Assembly: GCA_945871545.1 (NCBI GenBank)
Contig: CAMBWJ010000023.1
Span: 1 to 12,284, forward strand
Direction of reading: 5' to 3'
Origin: an uncultured Clostridia bacterium
Lineage (GTDB): Bacteria > Bacillota_A > Clostridia > Christensenellales > Aristaeellaceae
Length of the DNA: 12,284 nucleotides
The number at the start of each line of letters is the position of its first letter. Position 1 is the stretch's first letter. The position numbers and the translations under genes were made by a program. Below, one piece after another: positions 6,518-11,649 of the stretch. Below the pieces are notes generated by a model that had not been told where the DNA came from, did no database searches, and saw only the letters and a list, made by a program, of their open reading frames with translations.

Positions 6518-6534
6518 GTGGGCACGAAGCCCAC
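6518..6534 (+). other. Leader hairpin ahead of the cysteine-rich gene
   Basis: GTGGGC (6518-6523) and GCCCAC (6529-6534) form a perfect 6-bp stem with an ACGAA loop. It ends 12 nt before the ribosome site GGAGG (6547-6551). At the predicted mRNA 5' end it could stabilise a long-lived sporulation transcript. The function is inferred. Confidence 0.4.
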
Positions 6535-6558
6535 ACTCTGACCCGAGGAGGTATGAAC

Positions 6559-7572
6559 ATGTCGTTTTACAGCTACAAGAACTGCAATTCGGAAGCCTGT
6601 CCCGGCAACGTGAGCGGCAACATACTCACCGGCCTGAACAAGAAGGTCTGCATTCAGGTCAAGAACGTCTACGATTCCTGTCTGAGCCAGCAGCAGCTGG
6701 ATAACCAACGCGTGGTCATCGAGAACATCGTGCCCGTGCTGCCCAACAGCTGCGGCTGCAACTGCAACGTCAACACCAGCGGCTGCCGGTGCAGCTGCCA
6801 TGAGAATGTGTGCACCTGCTCCTGCTCCAGCTGCAACGCCGGAATCAGCCACGCAGAGGCCGTGGAGAACGCCGAAAACAGCCCCTGCCCGCTGCCCCAG
6901 CCCTGCGGCGCGTGGACCTTCGAGAGCTGCCGCAGCTCCACCACCAAGGGCACCATCTCCAACCTGAACATCGAGCGCATGTGCGACCGGCCCCAGTTCG
7001 CCCGGGTGCGCTGCAGTGTGGAGGTCCCCGTGGACGTACTCTTCGTCGACCAGCGCTGCCAGGAGTGGATGGGCCAGACCCGCATCTGCGTCGACCGCGA
7101 CGTGCTGCTGTGCATCCCGGAGGACTCCATCATCCCCTTCACCCTCGAGAGCCTCGTGAGCGCGATTTGCGTGTCCGGCACTTACATCGGCAACTGCACC
7201 TTCGAGATCACCATCTGCGTCACCATCGTCCTGAAGGTGCTCGCGGAGGTGGACATCATGGTTCCCACATACGGCTTCTGCGAGGCGCCCCCCTGCGAGG
7301 AATTCGCAGAGAACGTCTGCGACGAGTTCTTCTCGCTTCCGCTGTTCCCCCAGTCCTCCTGTGCCTTTGAAGAGGTGGGCGGCGCAAACCACGTCGGCTC
7401 CAACGGCGCGACGGCCACCGCCGCCACCGGCGGCAGCTACGCCTGCGGCGCCTGTGCAAACGGCGGCAAGGCCGCGACGGCCTCCACCTGCTCCCACTGC
7501 GGCACCACCTGCCTCTCCGGTCAGGGCTCGCTGTGCCCGCGCTGCGGCTGCACCATGACCAGCGTCAGCTGA
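6559..7572 (+). CDS. Cysteine-rich protein, probable spore coat/exosporium component
   Basis: A 337-aa protein with 37 cysteines (about 11 percent). The N-terminal segment KKVCIQVKNVYDSCLSQQQ (28-46) resembles the CIxVxKVYDSC motif seen in uncharacterised clostridial proteins. A dense Cys cluster follows (65-92: CGCNCN, CRCSCH, CTCSCSSC), then a beta-rich middle (about 130-240) with evenly spaced hydrophobic strands and many Cys, a low-complexity GATATAATGGSYACGACANG stretch (283-302), and a C-terminal zinc-ribbon-like pair CSHC (311-314) and CPRC (326-329). There is no signal peptide, fitting assembly from the mother-cell cytoplasm. The ATG at 6559 is chosen because GGAGG lies 7 nt before it. 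The in-frame ATGs at 6511 and 6553 have no properly spaced site. A coat role rests on Cys content and the neighbouring spoIIID. No defined family was recognised. Confidence 0.75.
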   Translation: MSFYSYKNCNSEACPGNVSGNILTGLNKKVCIQVKNVYDSCLSQQQLDNQRVVIENIVPVLPNSCGCNCNVNTSGCRCSCHENVCTCSCSSCNAGISHAEAVENAENSPCPLPQPCGAWTFESCRSSTTKGTISNLNIERMCDRPQFARVRCSVEVPVDVLFVDQRCQEWMGQTRICVDRDVLLCIPEDSIIPFTLESLVSAICVSGTYIGNCTFEITICVTIVLKVLAEVDIMVPTYGFCEAPPCEEFAENVCDEFFSLPLFPQSSCAFEEVGGANHVGSNGATATAATGGSYACGACANGGKAATASTCSHCGTTCLSGQGSLCPRCGCTMTSVS

Positions 7573-7580
7573 TCCCCATC

Positions 7581-7615
7581 AAAAATGCGGCCGGAAAGCA
7601 CGCTTTCCGGCCGCA
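7581..7615 (-). terminator. Strong intrinsic terminator for the minus-strand membrane-protein gene
   Basis: A perfect 14-bp stem (7586-7599 with 7602-7615; outer arm TGCGGCCGGAAAGC) is followed on the minus strand by five T (7585-7581). It lies 127 nt past the stop of the minus-strand gene. On the plus strand the hairpin lacks a T tract but could still block read-through from the cysteine-rich gene. Confidence 0.82.
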
Positions 7616-7734
7616 GCAAAATCCCGCATGGGTCGCATTTGCCGATTCCAAAGCCGCCCATCCCGCCTTTGGGTGGGCTTGATATAGGCGCCGGCACGAA
7701 TTTACGCCAGGAACCTACGAAAGCCGCCGGCGCC
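7616..7734 (-). other. Highly structured 3' region, possible small RNA
   Basis: Between the stop of the minus-strand gene (7743) and its terminator lie three more hairpins in tandem. GGCGCCGGC (7734-7726) pairs perfectly with GCCGGCGCC (7695-7687) around a 30-nt loop holding TTTCGTAGGTTCCTGGCG. GCCCACCC pairs with GGGATGGGC, with one bulge, at about 7678-7656. GCAAA with TTTTGC-type ends closes 7642-7616. Together with the terminator this makes a compact block of about 150 nt. It could be a 3'-UTR-derived RNA, a dispersed palindromic repeat, or simply a multi-hairpin terminator region. I recognise no known RNA class. Confidence 0.4.
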
Positions 7735-7742
7735 GCTGCCGC

Positions 7743-8288
7743 TTAACTCTGGGACGTTGCGGTTGCGCCGATGACCAGCACCGGTTCTTCCTCCGTCTCC
7801 GGCGCATAGCGCTCGTCGATCATCTGCTGGATGCCGACGATGCAGGCGGCCATGTCGTCCCGTGCGAGGCCGGTGGCCCTGCCCTCGCGATAGGCGCTGG
7901 CGTATTCCTCAAAGGCCGCCTCAAAGGCCTCGGTCTGTTCACTGCTGAGCACCGCGCTGGAGGCGCCGAAGCCGTCGACGAGGGCGGTGTTGAGCGCGTC
8001 CACGGCGGCGTACTCCGCCTTCAGGCTGGGAATCAGCTTGTTGCGCACGTCCACCGAGGGATCGTCCACGCGGGCGAACAGATCCGTCATGACGATCATG
8101 TGCTGGAACGTCTGCTCCTGAATCTGCGCCCGCGCGCCTGAATACCGCTTTTGAATATTCGCGCGCATATAGATGCTTATGCACAGGGCGACGGCCAGCG
8201 CGATTACCGCGCCGAGCAACACGTATTTGATCGGTATCCGGCGCAGTTTTTTCCACCATTCTGCCAGCTTCCCCTTCATGGAATTCAA
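7743..8288 (-). CDS. Single-pass membrane-anchored helical protein, unknown function
   Basis: The likely start is TTG at 8288 (first residues LNSMKGKLAEWWKKL). GAGGGGGG lies 7 nt upstream. The in-frame ATG at 8318 has no ribosome site, and the ATG at 8279 has a spacing of about 16 nt. This gives 181 aa. The short basic N-terminus (KGKLAEWWKKLRRIPIK) is followed by one hydrophobic segment, YVLLGAVIALAVALCISIYM (about 18-37), then a long alpha-helical, charged outer domain. RNKLIPSLKAEYAAVDALN faintly recalls the RADLIPNL helix of LemA proteins, and the overall plan (N-terminal anchor plus helical bundle) is similar, but the match is too weak to name it LemA. It is transcribed divergently from the aldo/keto reductase gene across an AT-rich control region. 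Terminator at 7615-7581. Confidence 0.75.
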   Translation of the reverse strand: MNSMKGKLAEWWKKLRRIPIKYVLLGAVIALAVALCISIYMRANIQKRYSGARAQIQEQTFQHMIVMTDLFARVDDPSVDVRNKLIPSLKAEYAAVDALNTALVDGFGASSAVLSSEQTEAFEAAFEEYASAYREGRATGLARDDMAACIVGIQQMIDERYAPETEEEPVLVIGATATSQS

Positions 8289-8569
8289 GCTGAAACCCCC
8301 CTCTTTGGTTGAATACATAAATGTATATGCAGAATATTGGCTGTATATACATCAGAATATACGACAATTTATGCGCAATTCCTGCATGAAACTTTTGAAA
8401 TAAATGTATATATACATGGTATATTCGCCTGTATTTTCGCACAATTTATGCATTGCGTGTTTTTTCGGGCGCATTCGACGCACAATTTCGCCAAGATTCG
8501 ACGGCGATCGTTGTATTTTCGCACAGGGCCTGCTATAATGAAAGAAAAAAATCCGAGGGGAGAATTGGC
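8289..8569. promoter_or_regulatory. AT-rich divergent control region with palindromes and direct repeats
   Basis: This 281-bp gap is far more AT-rich than the rest of the window. It contains ATACAT-AA-ATGTAT (8313-8326), the perfect palindromes TGTATATACA (8342-8351) and ATGTATATATACAT (8404-8417), ACAATTTATGC twice (8364-8374, 8441-8451), a third ACAATTT (8482-8488), ATTCGACG twice (8473-8480, 8496-8503), and TGTATTTTCGCACA twice (8430-8443, 8512-8525). These look like operator half-sites for a dimeric regulator serving the two divergent genes. No regulator gene lies next to it. No coding potential was seen apart from an N-terminal extension of the reductase frame that lacks a ribosome site. 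Confidence 0.6.
8511..8539 (+). promoter_or_regulatory. Sigma-A promoter of the aldo/keto reductase gene
   Basis: A perfect -10 TATAAT (8534-8539) with an extended TGC just before it sits 17 bp after a weak -35 TTGTAT (8511-8516). The second copy of TGTATTTTCGCACA (8512-8525) overlaps the -35, so a bound regulator could block it. Confidence 0.7.
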
Positions 8570-9523
8570 ATGCGTTACGCGGAGTTTTGTGGGCGGCAGA
8601 CCGCCGTCATCGCGCTGGGAACGATGGATTTCGGCGGAAAGATTGAGGAGAGCCGCGCCCGGGAGTTCATGGACGCCTACGTGGAGATCGGCGGCAACTT
8701 CATCGACACCGCCCGCATCTACGGCGACTTTGCACGGAAGATTCAGGGCGGCAGCGAGCAGGTGATCGGCCGCTGGATGGAGGACCGGCGCTGCCGTGAG
8801 AGGATTGTGCTGGGCACGAAGGGCGGACACCCCGACCCCGCGACCATGCACACGGGCCGCCTGAGCCGGGGCGAAATCCTGGACGACATGCGCCGCAGTC
8901 TGGACAACCTGCGCACGGACTGTGTGGACGTGTACTGGCTGCACCGGGACGATCCCTCCCGGCCGGTGGAGGACATCCTGGAGAGCCTGACCGCGCTTGT
9001 GGAGCAGGGCATGACCCGCTATGTGGGCGTGTCCAACTGGCGCACGGAGCGCATCGTCGAGGCCAACGCCAGCGCCGCACAGCACGGTCTGGTGAAGCTC
9101 TGCGCCAACCAGCCCCAGTTCAGCCTGGCCCGGCAGGTGGTTGTGGAGGATGACACCCTCTGCCAGATGGACGGCGAGACCTACGCCATGCACGTCAGGG
9201 AGAACCTGCCCTGCGTGTGCTTCTCCTCCCAGGCGAAGGGCTTTCTGTCGAAGCTTGCACAGGGCGGCGAGGCGATCCTGCCCGACAAGGCCCGCAGGCG
9301 CTATCTCTGCGAGGAGAACCTTGCTGTGTTTGAGCGCTGCCGGACGCTGTCCGCACAGACCGGCTACTCGGTCAACGCCATCGCCCTGGCCTGGCTCACC
9401 AGCCAGCCCTTCCCCACCTTCCCCATCGCGGGCGTGAGCAAAATGGAGCACATCGACGCCCTGCGCGAGGCCGGGGACGCGATTCTGACTGCGGAGCAGC
9501 GCGACGGCCTGCGCAGGCTGTGA
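8570..9523 (+). CDS. Aldo/keto reductase family oxidoreductase
   Basis: Aldo/keto reductases reduce aldehydes or ketones with NAD(P)H in the cytoplasm. The ATG at 8570 has GAGGGGAG 7-8 nt upstream and a promoter 30 nt before it. An upstream extension of the frame to 8453 would run through that promoter and is rejected. The 317-aa protein keeps the catalytic tetrad: Asp46 and Tyr51 in NFIDTARIYGD, Lys84 in IVLGTKGG and His125 in VYWLHRDD. VGVSNW (about 147-152) and ANQPQFSLA (about 170-178) are normal barrel-strand motifs, and FPIAGVSKMEHI near the C-terminus is the usual cofactor-binding region. The substrate is unknown. Divergence from a membrane-protein gene across a repeat-rich region suggests regulated expression. 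Confidence 0.92.
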   Translation: MRYAEFCGRQTAVIALGTMDFGGKIEESRAREFMDAYVEIGGNFIDTARIYGDFARKIQGGSEQVIGRWMEDRRCRERIVLGTKGGHPDPATMHTGRLSRGEILDDMRRSLDNLRTDCVDVYWLHRDDPSRPVEDILESLTALVEQGMTRYVGVSNWRTERIVEANASAAQHGLVKLCANQPQFSLARQVVVEDDTLCQMDGETYAMHVRENLPCVCFSSQAKGFLSKLAQGGEAILPDKARRRYLCEENLAVFERCRTLSAQTGYSVNAIALAWLTSQPFPTFPIAGVSKMEHIDALREAGDAILTAEQRDGLRRL

Positions 9524-9545
9524 GCACAGAATTAACCCACTTGCG

Positions 9546-9574
9546 TTGACAAACAACGTGTTTTGTGCTAGATT
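9546..9574 (+). promoter_or_regulatory. Strong sigma-A promoter of the phosphofructokinase gene
   Basis: A perfect -35 TTGACA (9546-9551), a 17-bp spacer and an extended -10 (TGC then TAGATT at 9569-9574). The spacer also holds a loose inverted repeat (ACAAA ... TTTGT) that might be an operator. Start expected near 9581. Confidence 0.82.
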
Positions 9575-9584
9575 GATCGTGAGT

Positions 9585-9606
9585 GCATAGGGTTTGTTTC
9601 CTATGC
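9585..9606 (+). other. Hairpin at the 5' end of the phosphofructokinase mRNA
   Basis: GCATAGG (9585-9591) pairs perfectly with CCTATGC (9600-9606) around the loop GTTTGTTT. It begins only a few nucleotides after the predicted transcription start and is not followed by a T run, so it is probably a 5' mRNA-stabilising or regulatory hairpin and not a terminator. Confidence 0.55.
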
Positions 9607-9640
9607 CGATTCAGCTGATTATTTGAAAGGAATGATACCA

Positions 9641-10897
9641 ATGAGCAAGCTCATCGGCGCAGCGGTCATCGGCCAGTCCGGCGGCCCCAGCTCTGTCATC
9701 AATGCCTCCGCCTACGGCGCAATCAAGACCGCCCTGGAGTGCGAAGAAATCACCAACGTCTACGGCATGTGCAACGGCATCGTCGGCCTGCTGAACGACA
9801 ACCTCATCGACATGGGCAAGGAAGATCCGGACGAGCTGGCCCTGATGAAGTACACCCCCTCCTCCGCGCTGGGCTCCTGCCGCTACAAGCTGGCCGACCC
9901 CGATGTGGACGAGACCGACTACATCAAGATCCTGGAGATGTTCAAGAAGTACAACATCCGCTACTTCTTCTACAACGGCGGCAACGACTCCATGGACACC
10001 TGCAACAAGATCTCCAAGTTCATGCTGCGCAACGGCTATGAGGTTCGCTGCATGGGCATCCCGAAGACCATCGACAACGACCTGGCCGGCACCGACCACT
10101 GCCCCGGCTTCGCGTCCGCAGCCAAGTTCATCGCCACCTCCGTCATGGAAGTGTACCGCGATTCCACCGTGTACGACACCGGCATGATCACCATCATCGA
10201 GTGCATGGGCCGTCACGCCGGCTGGCTGACCGCCGCCGCCGCGCTGGCCAATGCCTGCGGTCAGGGCGCAGACCTGATCTACCTGCCGGAGATCGACTTC
10301 GACATGGACAAGTTCACCGCCAAGGTCAAGGAGATCTACGCCGCGAAGAAGAAGTGCCTGATCGTGGTGTCCGAGGGCATCCATGACAAGGACGGCACCT
10401 TCATCGCCGAGTACGCCAACAAGAACGCCGCGAAGGACGCCTTCGGCCACACCCAGCTGGGCGGCCTGGCAGCCTATCTGGCCAACTACATCAAGGAGCA
10501 GACCGGCGCGAAGGTTCGCGGCATCGAGCTTTCCCTGCTGCAGCGCTGCGCGGCACACTGCGCCTCCCAGACCGACATCGACGAGTCCTTCGCCTCCGGC
10601 AAGGCCGCCGTTGACAATGCGGTCGCAGGCGTCACCGACAAGATGGTCGGCTTCGAGTGCACCCGCGAGAACGGTAAGTACACCTGCAACACCAAGCTGT
10701 TCGACCTCACCATCGTTGCCAACACCGAGAAGAAGGTTCCCCTCGAGTGGATCAACGAGACCGGCGACGGCTTGAACCAGGGCTTCATCGACTACTGCCT
10801 GCCGCTGATCCAGGGCGAAACCAAGCTGACCAAGGTCAATGGTCTGCCCCGTTTCGTCAACCTGAAGAAGGTCAAGGCGGTCGCTCCCGAAGCGTAA
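9641..10897 (+). CDS. pfp: 6-phosphofructokinase, diphosphate (PPi)-dependent type
   Basis: Phosphorylates fructose 6-phosphate to fructose 1,6-bisphosphate in glycolysis. Of 418 aa, it is longer than the ~320-aa bacterial ATP enzyme. Motifs: GQSGGPSSVIN (11-21), YNGGNDSMDT (111-120), GIPKTIDNDL (139-148) with catalytic Asp145, ECMGRHAGWL (187-196), VVSEGI and LQRCAAHCASQTD. The two positions that separate donors point to PPi: Asp116 (Gly104 in E. coli PfkA) and Lys142 (Gly124 in E. coli). An oddity is Asn115, where most enzymes have the metal-binding Asp of GGD. The ATG at 9641 is chosen because AAAGGA lies 9 nt upstream; the in-frame TTG at 9623 and ATG at 9632 are poorer. The gene has a strong promoter and a strong terminator and is probably highly expressed. 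Donor use is inferred from these residues. Confidence 0.92.
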   Translation: MSKLIGAAVIGQSGGPSSVINASAYGAIKTALECEEITNVYGMCNGIVGLLNDNLIDMGKEDPDELALMKYTPSSALGSCRYKLADPDVDETDYIKILEMFKKYNIRYFFYNGGNDSMDTCNKISKFMLRNGYEVRCMGIPKTIDNDLAGTDHCPGFASAAKFIATSVMEVYRDSTVYDTGMITIIECMGRHAGWLTAAAALANACGQGADLIYLPEIDFDMDKFTAKVKEIYAAKKKCLIVVSEGIHDKDGTFIAEYANKNAAKDAFGHTQLGGLAAYLANYIKEQTGAKVRGIELSLLQRCAAHCASQTDIDESFASGKAAVDNAVAGVTDKMVGFECTRENGKYTCNTKLFDLTIVANTEKKVPLEWINETGDGLNQGFIDYCLPLIQGETKLTKVNGLPRFVNLKKVKAVAPEA

Positions 10898-10909
10898 GCA
10901 CCAAAAATG

Positions 10910-10946
10910 ACGAGGGCCTGTGCGTTTGCACAGACTCTCGTTTTTT
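10910..10946 (+). terminator. Strong, probably bidirectional terminator after pfp
   Basis: A 14-position stem with one mismatch (10910-10923 with 10928-10941) and a GTTT loop is followed by TTTTTT (10941-10946). On the minus strand the same hairpin ends in five T (10907-10903), so it can also stop the convergent 73-aa gene, whose stop codon touches the T tract. Confidence 0.92.
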
Positions 10947-11166
10947 ATTCCGTGAAAATGTACTTCACGAAGTTGCCCTTGCCGTCGCCGGTGGTGATGA
11001 CCACGTCGCCGTCGGACTTGACCACGCTGTCCATGATGGGATAGGCCGCGTTCGCCTTCACGTAGGCCTCCGGGCTCTCCGCCTCGACCTCGAGAAACTC
11101 CTTCTTGTCGTGGGCCTCGCCGCCGCATGGGTTGATCGTCTGTACCAGAACTTCATATTCTTTCAT
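10945..11166 (-). CDS. Small conserved-looking protein of unknown function
   Basis: A 73-aa soluble, acidic protein with no signal or membrane segment. It begins MKEYEVLVQTINPCGGEAH and ends GNFVKYIFTE. The alternation EYEVLVQTI ... KEFLEVEAESPEAYV ... GDVVITTGDGKGNFVKYIF suggests a small alpha/beta fold. NPCGG is the only notable motif and I do not recognise the family. It is likely a real gene: it has a minus-strand promoter (TATAAT at 11209-11204), a ribosome site GGCGGAG 6 nt before the ATG, and a terminator shared with pfp. It is transcribed divergently from the toxin locus. Confidence 0.75.
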   Translation of the reverse strand: MKEYEVLVQTINPCGGEAHDKKEFLEVEAESPEAYVKANAAYPIMDSVVKSDGDVVITTGDGKGNFVKYIFTE

Positions 11167-11203
11167 ACTGCGCTCCGCCTTTCTGAAAACCTGATTTGAT
11201 TCA

Positions 11204-11231
11204 ATTATACACCATTTTTCGGAAAATCAAA
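11204..11231 (-). promoter_or_regulatory. Sigma-A promoter of the 73-aa gene
   Basis: On the minus strand a perfect TATAAT (11209-11204) lies 15-16 bp after TTTGAT/TTGATT (11231-11225). The -10 is strong; the spacer is slightly short. Confidence 0.65.
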
Positions 11232-11259
11232 CCTGATGTGCTTCCAGAACAGGCGGAAA

Positions 11260-11289
11260 TTGACATCTCTTCTGATTCCATGCTATAAT
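11260..11289 (+). promoter_or_regulatory. Consensus sigma-A promoter of the holin-like toxin
   Basis: TTGACA (11260-11265) and TATAAT (11284-11289) are both perfect, with an 18-bp spacer and an extended TGC before the -10. It is among the strongest promoters in the window. The expected start near 11296 coincides with the first base of a 6-bp hairpin capped by GCAA (GGAGCC 11296-11301, loop 11302-11305, GGCTTC 11306-11311), which would protect the mRNA 5' end. Confidence 0.88.
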
Positions 11290-11345
11290 CCCATCGGAGC
11301 CGCAAGGCTTCCCGGCAGGAAGGAAGAAGATGGCGCTTGGCTTTT

Positions 11346-11369
11346 ACCCTCTTTTCTACAAAAGGGGGT
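11346..11369 (+). promoter_or_regulatory. Hairpin masking the toxin ribosome binding site
   Basis: ACCCTCTTTT (11346-11355) pairs with AAAAGGGGGT (11360-11369) as a 10-bp stem with one U-G pair and a CTAC loop. The 3' arm is the unusually long Shine-Dalgarno stretch AAAGGGGGTG of the toxin. In known type I toxin mRNAs such helices keep the full-length transcript poorly translated. Confidence 0.72.
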
Positions 11370-11376
11370 GATGATC

Positions 11377-11457
11377 ATGACCGATTACGAGATTCTCGCG
11401 ATTGTTCTATTGATTGTCACTTTGGCGTTCTCCGTACATAACGGAAGTCACAAGTAA
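11377..11457 (+). CDS. Putative holin-like toxin peptide (type I toxin)
   Basis: A 26-aa peptide beginning MTDYEILAIVLLIVTLAF and ending in a short polar tail, HNGSHK. One hydrophobic helix (about residues 5-18) spans the membrane. The start M-T-x-Y-E plus a short helix is the pattern of the small holin-like toxins related to TxpA/BsrG, which damage the membrane when overproduced. The ATG at 11377 is chosen because the long Shine-Dalgarno sequence GGGGGTG ends 6 nt upstream; the in-frame ATG at 11371 is too close. Context: perfect promoter, 5' hairpin, masked ribosome site, hairpin terminator and a convergent promoter for an antisense RNA. The toxin call is by family resemblance and locus architecture. 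Toxicity is inferred. Confidence 0.8.
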   Translation: MTDYEILAIVLLIVTLAFSVHNGSHK

Positions 11458-11463
11458 AGCAAT

Positions 11464-11500
11464 AGCCGCCATCCAGCGCTGACTGGTCGGCGGCTCTTCT
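11464..11500 (+). terminator. Terminator hairpin of the toxin mRNA
   Basis: AGCCGCC (11464-11470) pairs with GGCGGCT (11489-11495), with an inner CCAG/CTGG helix (11473-11476 with 11483-11486) and a 6-nt loop. The tail CTTCT is only modestly T-rich. It begins 6 nt past the toxin stop and lies inside the predicted antisense overlap. Confidence 0.7.
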
Positions 11501-11544
11501 CATAACAGAGGGGAAAAGCTCAACCACAAGCGTCATCCCTTCCT
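11464..11544 (-). ncRNA. Predicted antisense RNA (antitoxin) overlapping the toxin mRNA 3' end
   Basis: The consensus minus-strand promoter at 11579-11551 should start RNA near 11544, reading back through the toxin terminator hairpin toward the toxin stop codon. That gives at least 80 nt, with perfect complementarity to the toxin mRNA 3' end by position. The same arrangement is known for txpA/RatA and bsrG/SR4. The 3' end is not defined: the shared hairpin could act as its terminator, or it may run into the toxin frame. A 39-codon frame (11536-11417) lies on this RNA but is probably incidental. Confidence 0.62.
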
Positions 11545-11550
11545 GCCGTT

Positions 11551-11579
11551 ATTATACCACACCGCCGCCCCGCCGTCAA
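11551..11579 (-). promoter_or_regulatory. Near-consensus promoter of the antisense RNA
   Basis: On the minus strand TTGACG (11579-11574, 5 of 6) and a perfect TATAAT (11556-11551) are exactly 17 bp apart. There is no gene of ordinary size downstream on this strand until 11166, so its purpose is most simply the antisense RNA. Confidence 0.8.
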
Positions 11580-11615
11580 GCTTTGCAGGATTGCCCATCG
11601 CAACCGAAATTTCAC

Positions 11616-11643
11616 TTGCATTTGCGCGGGGTTCTGCTATAAT
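11616..11643 (+). promoter_or_regulatory. Sigma-A promoter of the proS T-box transcript
   Basis: A perfect TATAAT (11638-11643) with an extended TGC is preceded by a weak TTGCAT (11616-11621) at 16 bp. The predicted start, near 11650, coincides with the first paired bases of T-box stem I. Confidence 0.7.
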
Positions 11644-11649
11644 GAAGGG

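Noticed and set aside
6031..7497. 488-codon minus-strand frame opposite the cysteine-rich gene and spoIIID
   Set aside because: A shadow frame that crosses two real genes and a terminator and has no family motifs.
8453..8569. N-terminal extension of the aldo/keto reductase
   Set aside because: It would be translated from DNA containing the gene's own TATAAT promoter. The ribosome site and family alignment support 8570.
8289..8569. Origin of replication or CRISPR in the AT-rich repeat region
   Set aside because: The repeats are short, few and irregular in spacing, with no spacer pattern, no clear DnaA boxes (TTATNCACA) and no origin genes nearby.
9611..11128. 505-codon minus-strand frame opposite pfp
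   Set aside because: A valine/aspartate/glycine-rich complement of strongly biased pfp codons. It would pass through the pfp promoter and a bidirectional terminator.
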